Below are positions 28,063-37,640 of a DNA stretch of 64,000 nt, piece by piece. Position numbers and translations under genes: made by a program. This stretch comes from Trichomonas vaginalis G3. Its lineage: Eukaryota > Parabasalia > Trichomonadida > Trichomonadidae. Location: contig NC_067205.1 of the NCBI RefSeq assembly GCF_026262505.1, positions 2,046,001 through 2,110,000 of the forward strand. The letters run 5' to 3'. Within the stretch, counting starts at the first letter, position 1; each line of letters begins with the position of its first letter. The notes beneath the pieces are model-generated. The model worked only from the letters and a program-made list of their open reading frames with translations, had not been told where the DNA came from and ran no database searches.

Positions 28063-28299
28063 TTTCTTATTTTCTTTGTTTGTCTTGTTTGTCGTGAATA
28101 AACAGTGTCATAAAAGTGCTCTATCTTCCACAGGAATAAATAAAAAATTTACTTTATTTCTTCTTTATTTCTTTGTTCCCGTGGAAGAAGGGTTTTTGCC
28201 GTTTTTTCTCAGCCGAAATCAATGATTTTTCATTTTTGGAATCCTTAGCGAATGAGGAAACTTTTCTCTCGTGGAAGCTTTGAACAAAAATAATGTTTA
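28063..28299. other. Gene-free stretch
   Basis: T-rich, no convincing gene. TTCCACAGG at about 28117 and CCCGTGGAAG at about 28178, plus CTCGTGGAAGC at about 28270, look like weak inverted-repeat arms. Nothing else seen. Confidence 0.4.
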
Positions 28300-28355
28300 G
28301 GTGAAGAGGTGAGATTTCACCTCTTTTTTCACCTAATTTTTCACATGTTTTTTCA
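28300..28355 (+). promoter_or_regulatory. Operator-like palindromic array (GTGA type), four half-sites
   Basis: Palindrome GGTGAGATTTCACC and then TCAC half-sites at 12-bp steps to position 28355, the longest tail among the arrays. Adjoins the 3' end of the accessory gene on the minus strand. Confidence 0.6.
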
Positions 28356-29318
28356 CAGGCGTTTTACATGAATTGTACGATGTATATTTGAAATCCTAAA
28401 CAATTTCGTAGCTTCTATTTCTTCGCTGAGGATATCAAAAGTTTTAACAATGCCGAAGGTTTCTTTATACTTCTTCTTGACGTCAGACAGAAGGAAATCT
28501 TCTGCTGTTGGATAGTTTTTGTCCAGAAATTCTAACATGTCCATTTTATCTTCTGCTGGCTTTTCTACTTCTTTCTTTAAGTCTGCATAGTCGTTTCGCA
28601 TTCTTTCTATCTCTTTGACTGAATAGTTATATTTCCTAATTGCTGCTTTACATTTTGAACATTGCGGATTCATTTTTGCGTTATACATTGAAATAAAACC
28701 AGCTAGAACAACTAAGGCGTCAATGGTTTTCTTTAACTCAAAAGCTGCTGGTTTTATCTGTTCGTTCCATACTTTGCCTCTTCTATCTTTATCTCTTATT
28801 TCCCAAACACATTTTGCAACTAATGAAACAAAGTTGTCGTATGTCTTAAACTCCACCGATTTGTAAAGGTCAGAGATGTTCTTATATACCATGTCGCAAT
28901 CTTTGTCCATAACTTTATGGTTGCAATGATATCCTAGAAACTCATAATTTACTTTACGTATGAATTTCTTAATTTCTACTGAGTCAGTTGCTTTGACTTC
29001 AATTTCGTCGAATTCAGGAATAGTGAGTTTTTGTTGTTGGATTTCAGGCAATTTGGGTAAATGGTCGATGAGGTCCTCCATTTCATAAAGATACTGTTCA
29101 TTTGTTTCATCTTTCGCACTATAGTCTAAATTACTTGTTAAAAGTTCTTGCTTTATTCTTTGTATTTCTGTTTCGAAAGTATATGAAGAAGGAATAAAGC
29201 TTTTCATCTCTACCAACATTGACGTAGGATTCATGACTAGCGAGTTTGGTGCTGTAGTTGTGGACAGAGTCCCGCCGTTCGTGGCTTGAATTGTTGTTGT
29301 GCCGATTGTTGAAATCAT
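28353..29318 (-). CDS. KilA-N-region accessory protein, element B
   Basis: 321 aa, open; close homologue of 8025-8948, with CNHKVMDKDC, CSKCKAAI and the same C-terminus IHRTIHVKRL. Has an extra Gly/Thr stretch near the N-terminus (ATNGGTLSTT) absent from the A and C versions. High similarity across two otherwise distant element families argues for recent transfer of this cassette. Bracketed by operator-like arrays in inverted orientation. Confidence 0.65.
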   Translation of the reverse strand: MISTIGTTTIQATNGGTLSTTTAPNSLVMNPTSMLVEMKSFIPSSYTFETEIQRIKQELLTSNLDYSAKDETNEQYLYEMEDLIDHLPKLPEIQQQKLTIPEFDEIEVKATDSVEIKKFIRKVNYEFLGYHCNHKVMDKDCDMVYKNISDLYKSVEFKTYDNFVSLVAKCVWEIRDKDRRGKVWNEQIKPAAFELKKTIDALVVLAGFISMYNAKMNPQCSKCKAAIRKYNYSVKEIERMRNDYADLKKEVEKPAEDKMDMLEFLDKNYPTAEDFLLSDVKKKYKETFGIVKTFDILSEEIEATKLFRISNIHRTIHVKRL

Positions 29319-29385
29319 ATCTTTTATACAAAATAAAAAAATAAATAAAAATAAAACTAACTTTATTTTTCTATCTTAAGGAAAT
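29319..29385 (-). promoter_or_regulatory. Shared leader of KilA-N-region genes (element B)
   Basis: Inverse complement of the leader at 7956-8024, including AATAAAACTAACTTTATTTT and CTATCTTAAGG. Confidence 0.5.
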
Positions 29386-29402
29386 TCATGAAAATTCATG
29401 AG

Positions 29403-29448
29403 GGTGAAAAAACAGGTGAGAAAACGGGTGAGATCTCACCTCTTCACC
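29403..29448 (-). promoter_or_regulatory. Operator-like palindromic array (GTGA type), inverted
   Basis: On the minus strand: GGTGA, 8-bp step, GGTGAGATCTCACC, then half-sites at 12-bp steps. Upstream of the accessory gene's leader. Confidence 0.6.
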
Positions 29449-29470
29449 TAAATTATATTTTTGCTGAATT

Positions 29471-29705
29471 CAGCAACAAAATGAACGAGGTCAGGATGTA
29501 TGTAAATACCTTTGAATTCATTTATAACACCCTTAGTAAGCTCATAAAATGCTTGTTTTGAGGTCGAGCCACTTTTGGCTCGACCGTATTCTTTCATCCA
29601 AAACTCAGGAATTCCTGCATGAATTTTGTATAAAAAGCAACAGTCTGAATTCCGGCGGTTGCTATATTCTTCACAAAATGCCTTATAATACTCTTCACCT
29701 AAACA
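29471..29705 (-). pseudogene. KilA-N-like fragment, element B
   Basis: Inverse complement of the fragment at 7630-7889, with a few changes. It lies between an operator-like array and another array remnant (CTCTTCACCTAAACATT, about 29691). The whole block fragment-array-leader-accessory gene-array is thus shared by A and B. Confidence 0.5.
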
Positions 29706-29739
29706 TTATTTTTGTCTGATTTACATCTAATGAAAAAGT

Positions 29740-30825
29740 TTAGAAGAATTTTCTTATTCTTTCTGGCTTATTTTTGTCTTTCCAGTACTCCCGCTCTAAT
29801 GGTCCCAGATGTGTTGGCTTTGACTCTCTCAAGTTCTTAGATGGTATAACATCTTCAACACCTCCTTCATATCTTACTTTATAAGTGTCATCGTTTATGT
29901 TATAGCCAAGTATTTCAATAACCACTCCTCGCTTTGCTTCGTCAATGGTTTCAGCAAGTTTGCCATTACTACTTTCAACTAATTTATGACGAGGGTAAAA
30001 CGCAATAGAGTCGTCAGCAGCTTTTATAAGATATCCATTACCTTGCGTAGAGTCTACGATATAATAATTTCGACTTAACCTTAAACGTTTCTTTGTCAAC
30101 GGCTTGTCGTCAAGAACTACACGAACTTTTGTACCAGGAATGAGGGTAAATTGTGTTGAATTTCTGATATTTTGTGTTTGGCTTCGTTTCTTTTGTATAT
30201 ACTTTTCTTCTTGTTGTTGTGTCATTGAATTTGGTGTATGTCCTGTTGTAGAATGTGTTGAGGAATTATATACTTCGAGAAAATGTTTCATTGTTTCTTC
30301 GGTAAAGTCTCGCTCTTGGTTTAAATCTCTGAGCGTTCTTATGAAGCGGTTTATGATGCCGAGTATGTTATGGTTATGGTCTTCAGTAGTGTAGTGAGTT
30401 ATGTTATGCTTAATGAGAAAATCTGTGATTTCATTGCTGAGGTATGCACTGTCTTGGTCTGATGTTAAAGTACTTGGGCTATGTTCTGCTACAAACTTTT
30501 GTAAAACTCTTAACACTTCACGAGTTCCTTTATTTTTCATTATATACGCAAAAGCTTTACGAGTGTTAACATTAATGAAGATGAGGAATGGTTTATGTCC
30601 TCCTTTTCTGCTTTGAATGAGAGTGTCAAATTGGTATGCGTCAGGAGCGTTGGAGTAAATTGGTAAAAAGTAGTCGTAAGGGTTTATTTTTGTTTGATGT
30701 ACAACATTTTTGTCAAAGAACCTTTTCACTTCAGCTCTGTTAGTAAATCCCCAACTCTTTGCAGCTTCATTGAACTTCTTAAATGGCCTCCATGGATGTT
30801 GTTCGAATACTTCTTTCAAGCTCAT
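29740..30825 (-). CDS. Retroviral-type integrase of element B
   Basis: 361 aa, open. rve-type core: APDAYQFDTLIQSRKGGHKP, FINVNTRKAFAYIM, LTSDQDSAYLS, EDHNHNILGIINRF. The C-terminal region has RLSRNYYIVD and a chromo/Tudor-like segment GVVIEILGYNINDDTYKVRY, which could guide insertion. Only distantly related to the A/C integrase. Inserts Polinton DNA with a short target duplication, as seen here. Activity not judged. Confidence 0.85.
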   Translation of the reverse strand: MSLKEVFEQHPWRPFKKFNEAAKSWGFTNRAEVKRFFDKNVVHQTKINPYDYFLPIYSNAPDAYQFDTLIQSRKGGHKPFLIFINVNTRKAFAYIMKNKGTREVLRVLQKFVAEHSPSTLTSDQDSAYLSNEITDFLIKHNITHYTTEDHNHNILGIINRFIRTLRDLNQERDFTEETMKHFLEVYNSSTHSTTGHTPNSMTQQQEEKYIQKKRSQTQNIRNSTQFTLIPGTKVRVVLDDKPLTKKRLRLSRNYYIVDSTQGNGYLIKAADDSIAFYPRHKLVESSNGKLAETIDEAKRGVVIEILGYNINDDTYKVRYEGGVEDVIPSKNLRESKPTHLGPLEREYWKDKNKPERIRKFF

Positions 30826-30865
30826 TTATGTAAAGTTAAAGATTTTATTCTAGGCTCAAGCGCGT

Positions 30866-32401
30866 TCATTGAACGCGGTACCATGCGAATATAGTCACAA
30901 ATGGTGGCATATAATCTTCACCCGAGCCTGTTGGATTTGTTGTGAAAGTATGGACATGATTTCCTCCCGGTTCAGTTGGTCGAAAAATCTTTTTTGCTGC
31001 ATTGTTATAAGATGGAGATAAAACGTCATGGCCAGCTTCATACTCTGAGTTGTATAATGGGTGGTCTCTTAATGAGTGACTATGGTCGCCAGAAAAGTTT
31101 GTCGTTCCTGTATGAGTGTGCGCAGGTATGTTTGCTTCAGTAATTTTCTTCGAACCTCCTGTTTGCTTTGAAGAGTTAGCACAGTATAAGAATTTATCTA
31201 CAATCTGTTCCCACGTACCAAAACCTAAAACTGTTTCTGGATTTGTTGAGTTCATTGATGTATATAAAGAACCAACAGGATATAATGTTTGAAGTATTTC
31301 AGTCTTTAATGTTTGAAGCTCTGTTTTGTCTGCTTTCTTATCATATAAATCTTGAGCAGTGAATTTAACATTATTTTCATCATCCATGACATAAACATTT
31401 TTACAGCTAATTTCTTTCTTCGTTGTTATGTTTTCATTCGATGTTAAACCTTGTGGAAAGTTAGGAGGTTTATAATATAATGCATCCCCACCAGTTCCGC
31501 CAACCGTTCCTTCAATACTTTCTATAGCAACAGTTGAGAAGGAGTTATGTGTATGTTCTTTATCTGCTTTTTTATCTAACATTGCTGGTAGTTCATGTGT
31601 TTCAAAGTTTCTGACATGACCTTCAATGTTCATACATTTACTATTTAAGGAGTTTAGTGTATCTTTTACGCTTGTACTTGGATTCTCTAAAGGTGCACTT
31701 GAACCAAGGGTATAGTTCAATATTATGTCGTCTGCTCTAACAGTAGTGAAGGATTTATGTGTATGGTTCTTGTCTGCTTTACTATTTAATGTAGCTTGAA
31801 GTTCATTTATATCGGAGATATTGTGTTTATGAGATTTCAAAACTTTGTTCGTTGCGTCAAGTTCATCTTTGTCAGCTTTACTTTTAATAGCATCTTCAAA
31901 AGTTATTTTTGCCTTAACTCTCAATGTAAATCTTGGTTCAACTAATACACCGTTAACAAAGAAGTATGAAGCATAAATTTCATTGTTATAACCAAATGCT
32001 TCTGGTGCTTTACCTGTGTCATACTGTACAGTACAGTGTATGTCATAACCTTTAGCACGAATGAATTTATATCTTCTTTCATTAACATCTTTTGTTTTCA
32101 CTTCTTCATCCTGTGTTAAATATCCATGATAGTCCGTTATAATCTGTTCGTCTGAACTTATATAATGAACATGGTTTTTATCTGCTTTATTATCTAATTT
32201 CTCATTAACATCATTCACCTCTAATTCAACTCTTCCGCCAGAACTCTTATTATCATTAATCTTTTTCATTAATTCAGTAATTACGTCATAAAGACTATAT
32301 TCTGTTTTCGGTTCTGTAAATAATGAGTCAAAATTTCTTTTCATCATTACATCACTTACATTAATGATATCAGCTATACCTTTTTCATTTATTCTCTTCA
32401 T
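30866..32401 (-). CDS. Phage-like fibre protein of element B
   Basis: 511 aa, open. Shaft with repeated K-A-D-K-x-H-x-H units (NKADKNHVHY, SKADKNHTHK, KKADKEHTHN), as in phage tail-fibre repeats and HxH metal-binding fibres. A baseplate/tail-collar-like domain near 370-420 (YPVGSLYTSMNS, GFGTWEQIVDKFLYCANSS) and a His-rich tip (PAHTHTGTTNFSGDHSHS). Probably a trimeric receptor-binding fibre of the virion. The tip DNA matches element C's fibre tip closely though the rest is distant. The stop overlaps a CGCGTTCATTGAACGCG hairpin. Confidence 0.8.
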   Translation of the reverse strand: MKRINEKGIADIINVSDVMMKRNFDSLFTEPKTEYSLYDVITELMKKINDNKSSGGRVELEVNDVNEKLDNKADKNHVHYISSDEQIITDYHGYLTQDEEVKTKDVNERRYKFIRAKGYDIHCTVQYDTGKAPEAFGYNNEIYASYFFVNGVLVEPRFTLRVKAKITFEDAIKSKADKDELDATNKVLKSHKHNISDINELQATLNSKADKNHTHKSFTTVRADDIILNYTLGSSAPLENPSTSVKDTLNSLNSKCMNIEGHVRNFETHELPAMLDKKADKEHTHNSFSTVAIESIEGTVGGTGGDALYYKPPNFPQGLTSNENITTKKEISCKNVYVMDDENNVKFTAQDLYDKKADKTELQTLKTEILQTLYPVGSLYTSMNSTNPETVLGFGTWEQIVDKFLYCANSSKQTGGSKKITEANIPAHTHTGTTNFSGDHSHSLRDHPLYNSEYEAGHDVLSPSYNNAAKKIFRPTEPGGNHVHTFTTNPTGSGEDYMPPFVTIFAWYRVQ

Positions 32402-32457
32402 TAATTCTGCAATAATGACGAATATATAATCTGTTAATTTATTCTCTTCATCGAGGG

Positions 32458-33738
32458 TTATAGAATGTTTTGAATCATTAACTCCTCTTCTTCGTGGGCT
32501 TCGCCCTCACCGCTACGCGGCTTTATGTCTCTAACCATCATCAACGCAGCCATAACCGGAGGGTTTGTTGCTATCTGTTCGAAAATCTGGCCGTTATGTA
32601 TGGTATATCTAAATAATTTCTTTGTGTTTGTTAAAACATTTGAAACAAGTCTTTTAAAACCATCTACAAAATTTCCTGTTTCACCTAATGTTCTTGCAGC
32701 ATTTACAAGCTCACCCATTCCCGCTTTTGACCCCAAAAACGTCCATATTGCATTTATTTCACTCTGTATTGTTGTCCATTCAGCGAAACTAACACCCGCA
32801 TTCGCTAAGCTGAATATGAAATTCAGTGGATCGAACTTAATTCCACCTTCTTTTTCAATTTCAATGAACTCACTAACATGAGATTTTAAGTATTCTTTCG
32901 TTAAAATTGTTTTCCCCGATGTTATGTCATTAACGAAACTATCACCGTCAAAAGTTAACGAATTCAATTTCGTCGTTGATGCTTTTATTTCATACACCGC
33001 TTTATCAATAGTTTTTGGCTCACCTTCTTTAGAAGCATATGAAACATTAATGAATGAATTATATGTATTCGTGAATGAATTAAAATCAATGATTTTCATT
33101 AATGACGCCTTTAATGATTCATTTACTGTCGAATCCCTTAAAGTAATTAATGAACTGTCATTTATGAAAGGTACACTGCAACCCGTCGAGTTTGGATCAA
33201 ATGCTGTAGTTGGTGCAGGAATATTAATGATATAAGTCATTAAATCATTAAGTGACGTAAATAATGTTGTCGTTTTTGATTTAATTTCTTTAGCATCTGT
33301 TATATACGGTAATTTTATTTCTGTAGTTTCTGAATTAAAGATATTCGCTAAAATGTTTTGTAAACTGTTTTGAACAGCTGTATAAACCGTTGAATCCGGA
33401 ACTCTTACGATTTCACCGTCCTTAATAAAAGGCATTGCACATGGTGTAGTGCTTGGGTCAAATCTTTTTGGGTTATGATTCAACATATATTCTAATGCTT
33501 CATAAACAGACCTATATACGGTTGTATTATCTTTTTCAATAATTTCACCGTCCTTTATAAACGGCATAGTACATGGAGTTAAAATAGGGTCAAACTTTTC
33601 ATAGTCCTTCCATGTTATGTATTTCTCAGTATTTCCATCAGTGATAACAATATATTTGTCAGTAAGTGTGAGAGAGTATTGACCAAAATATAAACGTTTA
33701 GCTCTGTCAGCTTCATACGCATATGCAGCTATACTCAT
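32458..33738 (-). CDS. Repeat-bearing fibre-like protein
   Basis: 426 aa. N-terminal half has about four repeats of the form FDP-x-x-T-x-C-x-(M/V)-PFI-(K/N)-D followed by STV-x-x-(S/A)-(V/L), with a helix. C-terminal half is helical (EWTTIQSEINAIWTFLGSKA) and ends with an acidic tail. A GC-rich double hairpin in the last 25 codons encodes PRSGEGEAHE. Located directly downstream of the fibre's start region on the same strand and divergent from the penton gene. Likely a second fibre or shaft-associated virion protein. Confidence 0.6.
   Translation of the reverse strand: MSIAAYAYEADRAKRLYFGQYSLTLTDKYIVITDGNTEKYITWKDYEKFDPILTPCTMPFIKDGEIIEKDNTTVYRSVYEALEYMLNHNPKRFDPSTTPCAMPFIKDGEIVRVPDSTVYTAVQNSLQNILANIFNSETTEIKLPYITDAKEIKSKTTTLFTSLNDLMTYIINIPAPTTAFDPNSTGCSVPFINDSSLITLRDSTVNESLKASLMKIIDFNSFTNTYNSFINVSYASKEGEPKTIDKAVYEIKASTTKLNSLTFDGDSFVNDITSGKTILTKEYLKSHVSEFIEIEKEGGIKFDPLNFIFSLANAGVSFAEWTTIQSEINAIWTFLGSKAGMGELVNAARTLGETGNFVDGFKRLVSNVLTNTKKLFRYTIHNGQIFEQIATNPPVMAALMMVRDIKPRSGEGEAHEEEELMIQNIL
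32496..32520. repeat. GC-rich double hairpin within coding sequence
   Basis: GGGCTTCGCCC and CCGCTACGCGG separated by three bases, in frame near the 3' end of the 426-aa gene. Confidence 0.65.
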
Positions 33739-33755
33739 ATTTTAATAAGAATAAA
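33739..33755. promoter_or_regulatory. 17-bp bidirectional promoter
   Basis: TATTTTAATAAGAATAAA between divergent ATGs of the repeat protein and the penton gene. Confidence 0.45.
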
Positions 33756-34532
33756 ATGTTGTTCTATTTGCAAAGTACAGACCCAAACGAATACGGGACA
33801 GTAAAGCTACAAACAAACTTAGGTCTACAGAATGAGGCGCTTGCATTCAGAATGGTTGACTTCAATACTATCGCTTCATTCGTTATAACAGATGAAACAG
33901 ATTTCATGGAGATTGAAATAGATGGAAAGAAGCACGAAATAAGATTTCACAATAATGTAGAATATAAGATGGAAACATTAGCTGGAGTGTTAAATGCTCT
34001 CATAAATACTACAATAAACAAGGATAACGAAGAAAACTTAATGAATGTTAAACTTATTGCAGGAGTTTTGAAGTTCAGTTATGCGAAGGAGTTTAAGATA
34101 ACACGAATGAGTCATAGAGTACAACTTCTTTTGGGTGCATACCATATGACATTTCCTTTGAAAAGTGTTGACAAAACGATTGAGATGAAATCTGTTCCAT
34201 ACGTATGTTATGGTAATTGTTTATACATTGAGTCTAAAATAGCTAATGTCACAGGCATTTCAGGAGTTAATAGTAAAGGTTCAGTAGAATATAAATCCTT
34301 CTGTTATGCAGTCAATTCAATGTTCATTCCAAACGTTCCTGTCATAGCAACTCATTTAGGTAAATGGGTTCGCATTAGTCCTCATAATTTGAAAGACATG
34401 CAATTCAGACTTGTTGACTTTCAAGGTGAGCCTGTAGAACTGAAGGCACCAGTGCGAATGACTGTTGAAGTTGACTTTTTAGAAAATATTAAATGCAACA
34501 GCTTACAAGAGAACTCAGAGCTAAAAATATAA
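33756..34532 (+). CDS. Penton-like minor capsid protein of element B
   Basis: 258 aa from MLFYLQSTDPNEYG (an upstream ATG at 33723 overlaps the divergent gene). Strand-rich, with LLLGAYHMTFPLKS in the middle, and the penton-like closing pattern LKDMQFRLVDFQGEPVELKA then VEVDFLE. This end pattern (a strand, V-D-x-x-G-x-P-V, then a final hydrophobic strand) is usual in single-jelly-roll minor capsid proteins of Polintons. It would fill the fivefold vertices. Overlaps the next small gene by about 40 bp. Confidence 0.65.
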   Translation: MLFYLQSTDPNEYGTVKLQTNLGLQNEALAFRMVDFNTIASFVITDETDFMEIEIDGKKHEIRFHNNVEYKMETLAGVLNALINTTINKDNEENLMNVKLIAGVLKFSYAKEFKITRMSHRVQLLLGAYHMTFPLKSVDKTIEMKSVPYVCYGNCLYIESKIANVTGISGVNSKGSVEYKSFCYAVNSMFIPNVPVIATHLGKWVRISPHNLKDMQFRLVDFQGEPVELKAPVRMTVEVDFLENIKCNSLQENSELKI

Positions 34533-34765
34533 AGTATGAATGTTATGTATTAGGTCATGAACTTTGGTTGTTGCTGTTTGATGAAACAAATGAATTAGTT
34601 ATGTCAGTCAAGAGAACAGAAAAAGGCGTCAAAGGCGCCGAGCGCAAAGCGCTATATTGTGTTAGTGAAAACTGCACCAAGTCAATAAGATTAGGTTTGC
34701 ATTATGAAGATGAGTTCGATACTGTTGAAGAAGTTTTGGATAGATATTACAAATTGCTAACTTGA
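34493..34765 (+). CDS. 90-aa penton-neighbour protein
   Basis: Pattern RELRAKNIKYECYVLGHELW...SVKR...EEVLDRYYKLL; it resembles the 76-aa product of 63710-63940 in C, which also lies beside the penton gene, so the pair is conserved between families. Overlaps the penton 3' end. The middle reads through an AGCGCAAAGCGCT hairpin. Function unknown. Confidence 0.55.
   Translation: MQQLTRELRAKNIKYECYVLGHELWLLLFDETNELVMSVKRTEKGVKGAERKALYCVSENCTKSIRLGLHYEDEFDTVEEVLDRYYKLLT
34641..34653. repeat. GC-rich hairpin within coding sequence
   Basis: AGCGCAAAGCGCT, in frame in the 90-aa gene (GAERKAL). Confidence 0.5.
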
Positions 34766-34781
34766 AATTTTTTTGACTGAC

Positions 34782-34814
34782 GGCGCAAAGCGCCAAGATG
34801 GGCTCAAAGAGCCC
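34782..34814. repeat. GC-rich double hairpin, intergenic
   Basis: GGCGCAAAGCGCC, AAGAT, GGGCTCAAAGAGCCC, between convergent genes; might also serve as a terminator for both. Confidence 0.65.
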
Positions 34815-34825
34815 TCCTGACTGCT

Positions 34826-35296
34826 TTAATTTACTAAAACATATTTCAAACAAAGTTTATATTCTGTTGAAAGTTTTGTATATTCATTCGAATATTTATA
34901 CTTAAACTCAACTCCTGTAGTTCCTGGTGTTTCAATGATGCGGATGTTACCTATTTTCATGAATAGTGGAGTTTGACCACAGCATTCGATTTCAGGGTCG
35001 AGATAGTCAATGACACATTGTTTCCCTGTTATTCGTGAGATAACATTTTCAAGGTCCTCCTTTGTTAGAATTATTTGGTTCTTGCTTATAAGATTTGTCA
35101 AAAGCTTCTTATCGTCTTTGAGTAAAATTGTTTGGTATAACTGAAGAAGGTAATGGTCTACGTTATCTGAAGGATTTGTTTGAACATTTGTGTAAGGATT
35201 GTCGTTGGCTTCTCTTGAAAGAATTTGGTCCAGTGGTGGATACTCTAACTTAACATCTGATGTAGCGTTAGCGTTTGAAGCTGAGTTTAAATTCAC
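34826..35296 (-). CDS. 156-aa penton-neighbour protein, unknown
   Basis: Ser/Asn-rich N-terminus, helical middle (LLQLYQTILLKDDKKLLTNL), and a strand-rich end with DPEIECCGQTP and GVEFKYKYSNEY. Related to 14214-14777 in A by position and by the CCG motif. No function assigned. Confidence 0.5.
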   Translation of the reverse strand: MNLNSASNANATSDVKLEYPPLDQILSREANDNPYTNVQTNPSDNVDHYLLQLYQTILLKDDKKLLTNLISKNQIILTKEDLENVISRITGKQCVIDYLDPEIECCGQTPLFMKIGNIRIIETPGTTGVEFKYKYSNEYTKLSTEYKLCLKYVLVN

Positions 35297-35345
35297 GACT
35301 TAAGTTCTGGTTCTTTCTTTCAAACACTCTGAACTATAGTTCTTT

Positions 35346-35864
35346 ATGACAATATTGTTTGTCGTTCGTGAGTCAACATTTGATGTTGGTTCAATTGGAA
35401 CATTAACGGCACCAGCTAAGATGGATTTGCTTCTCATTTCATATAGAATAAAAACCTTTTATATGTATGAAATGAACAATATACTCGACAAGGGTTTGAA
35501 TGTAAAGCTAACGAATGAAAATATTGTTGAATTCACTGAGACAGGTGCTGTGTATAAAGATGTAGAACTACTGAACAAAAGAGCTAAGGGAAGAAGCAGG
35601 AACATGAACAAAGGGTGGAAGCCTATAAAAATTTATGTCAATGATGGCTCAGGAGGTTCAAACATAAAGTATGCAGAAAGTTATAGAGTTTATGCTCTCA
35701 AAGGTGAAAAGCCTTCATTTAAGAACAGCTATTCTAACGCATATCCTCAAAAGCTAACGGATGGGGAAGTGGATGATATGAATGACAGCAAAAATATTAA
35801 CAGAAATGGCGACAGAGATGCATGGAATTTGTTTACCATCAGTCAATTGAAGGTTAAACTTTAA
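35346..35864 (+). CDS. 172-aa protein, unknown
   Basis: Strand-rich, with WKPIKIYVNDGSGGSNIKYA and a C-terminal NRNGDRDAWNLFTISQLKVKL. Located opposite the 34826 gene; its stop overlaps the ATPase stop by a few bases. Position parallels the 14793 gene of A but I cannot show homology by eye. True start uncertain. Confidence 0.45.
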   Translation: MTILFVVRESTFDVGSIGTLTAPAKMDLLLISYRIKTFYMYEMNNILDKGLNVKLTNENIVEFTETGAVYKDVELLNKRAKGRSRNMNKGWKPIKIYVNDGSGGSNIKYAESYRVYALKGEKPSFKNSYSNAYPQKLTDGEVDDMNDSKNINRNGDRDAWNLFTISQLKVKL

Positions 35865-36742
35865 AACAATGTTGGTCGTTCCCATGGAATATTTTTGACT
35901 TTAATGGTATTAGTCATGATATGAATCTCAAGGTATGAACGAGGAGAGATGAGAGACTTATATGCTTCCCAAATTTCTTCAAAAGGTAATGTTATACCTG
36001 ACTGTTTCCAAATGAGTTCAATATCATAACGTGAGAAACCTTGAAAGATAACGAAGTCAGTTATGAGACGTTTTATGTTTAAAGCTAAAAACCTCCATGT
36101 TTGCATAAGTATTGCTACAGTTAAATGGTAATGTCTGACTTTAGTTATGATGTTAGCTAATGGTGAGTCAGGCTTTGAACTAAACCTTTCCAGCGAAGTC
36201 GTCACAAACTAATAAAGTGTTTGAAGGATATTTTTGAAGGGGTATTTTGAAAGTTTTGACAGAATGTAGTTTGTAAGTCGTTTCATATCGTAAACTCCTG
36301 AGTACTGACGTAAGTGGTGTTTGTCAATAATTCTTTCCATCTCCTCAGAAGTCTTTTGCATTCCTGACTGTATAAATTCAACGATGGCATAATATTTCCT
36401 CTTACGTCGAATGTAACGTTGAAGAAATTCAATGAGTTCACTGTCTGGAACTTTAACGACAGAGGCTTGAACTTTTGACATAAATGTTTTCGCTGTTGAG
36501 TCCATAGAGTCTGAAGTTGCTGATATAATGATTTGGTCATATGAGTCGTTTCCTAAACGCTCTGTTATGAGTATATGACGAATGAGGTTGAATGTCTTAC
36601 CTGAACCCATCTTTCCACAATAGAAATAAACACCATTTGAACAGAACTCATAGTCCTTACTGAAAGGAAGAATGAGAGAAGAGTTAAGTTTGTCTGTAGT
36701 TTCATTCATGTCTTCATCTACGTCATGTATTAAATGCTTCAT
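35861..36742 (-). pseudogene. Packaging ATPase of element B (broken)
   Basis: FtsK/HerA-type: Walker A YFYCGKMGSGKTFN, then IIISATSDSMDSTAKTF, paralleling the A/C ATPase (LVVICSTSGQFDQT), and a C-terminal part with HYHLTVAILMQTWRFL and GFSRYDIELI. Broken about once. It starts 16 bp from the divergent structural-family gene. Confidence 0.75.
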
Positions 36743-36758
36743 TTTATCTCCATTAAAA
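36743..36758. promoter_or_regulatory. 16-bp bidirectional promoter
   Basis: TTTATCTCCATTAAAA between divergent ATGs of the ATPase and the structural-family gene. Confidence 0.45.
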
Positions 36759-37640
36759 ATGCAAGTCAGAAATATTCAGAACATAGCACCGAGTCTAACT
36801 GACAAGAGTATAAAGATATACTATGAACACGTTATGATGAAACCTAACCAAAATTCAAGAAAGTCAGTATACTTATGAATATCCAAGACACTGGGTAGAG
36901 TATGTAGGAGGTGAGAAAGCTATTGAAATCAGACAGGTTCGAAGTATTCCAGCAGGAAGAACAATATTATTGAAGAACTTTAATGTTTTGAGGTATAATG
37001 ATGAAACAAAGAAGCAAGATAGTTTTCCTGTTGCTGTGTATGTGAACTTAGATACAGGAGATGACATGAAAGTTTTTAATACAAAGCTTCAAACGGTAGT
37101 GAGAGAACAACTGACTGCGGAAGGACATCCATTACCTTCAGAAGTTACCATAGCATATAATTTTGAAACAAACTCAATAGATTTTAAAGTCGTCTCTGCA
37201 AAGAAGTCAGGTTTTACATTTAATGAAGCAGATGTATATTCGAATGAAAACTTCAAAGCTATTGCATGGTTAGATAATGACGATTGCTTTAAGAAAATAT
37301 TTAAATTCAGTGACTCAACGATGTCAATAGATGACCTTCGTGGAATGTTACCATCGACGTTTACAGTTGAAGGTTCAGCAGGATTGCTTACAAGATTGTC
37401 AATTGGTGGTATTGGTCTCGTGAGAACATTGTTATAAAATCCAGTATAAGTGAATTTGCTGAAGAATCTATATTATGTCTTTCAAACTATATGTATTCGC
37501 CGCCAAAGCATTATAGTATAACAAACTTTGTCAGTAAGTTTAATATAAGACTTGTCGAACCTTCTTCAATGAAAGATGTTGTGCTACCTAAAGATGGAAA
37601 GGATGGACTCATTATTGAGATGATTTTAATAGCATATTAA
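36759..37640 (+). pseudogene. Structural-family protein (RW/KAIGFRR family), element B copy 2 (broken)
   Basis: Recognisable YPRHWVEYVGGEKAIEIRQV (compare YPIRWLQ...KAIGFRRV of A), then SFPVAVYVNLDTG and a long helical/strand middle. Broken two or three times. Divergent from the packaging ATPase, which suggests co-expression with virion genes. Confidence 0.55.

Noticed and set aside
27977-28225. 82-aa frame over the tRNA-like sequence
   Set aside because: Reads through the A- and B-box sequence and a T-rich tail; composition is not protein-like.
29740-30825. LTR retrotransposon indicated by the integrases
   Set aside because: No reverse transcriptase, gag or LTRs; integrase lies with polymerase B, ATPase and capsid genes as in Polintons.
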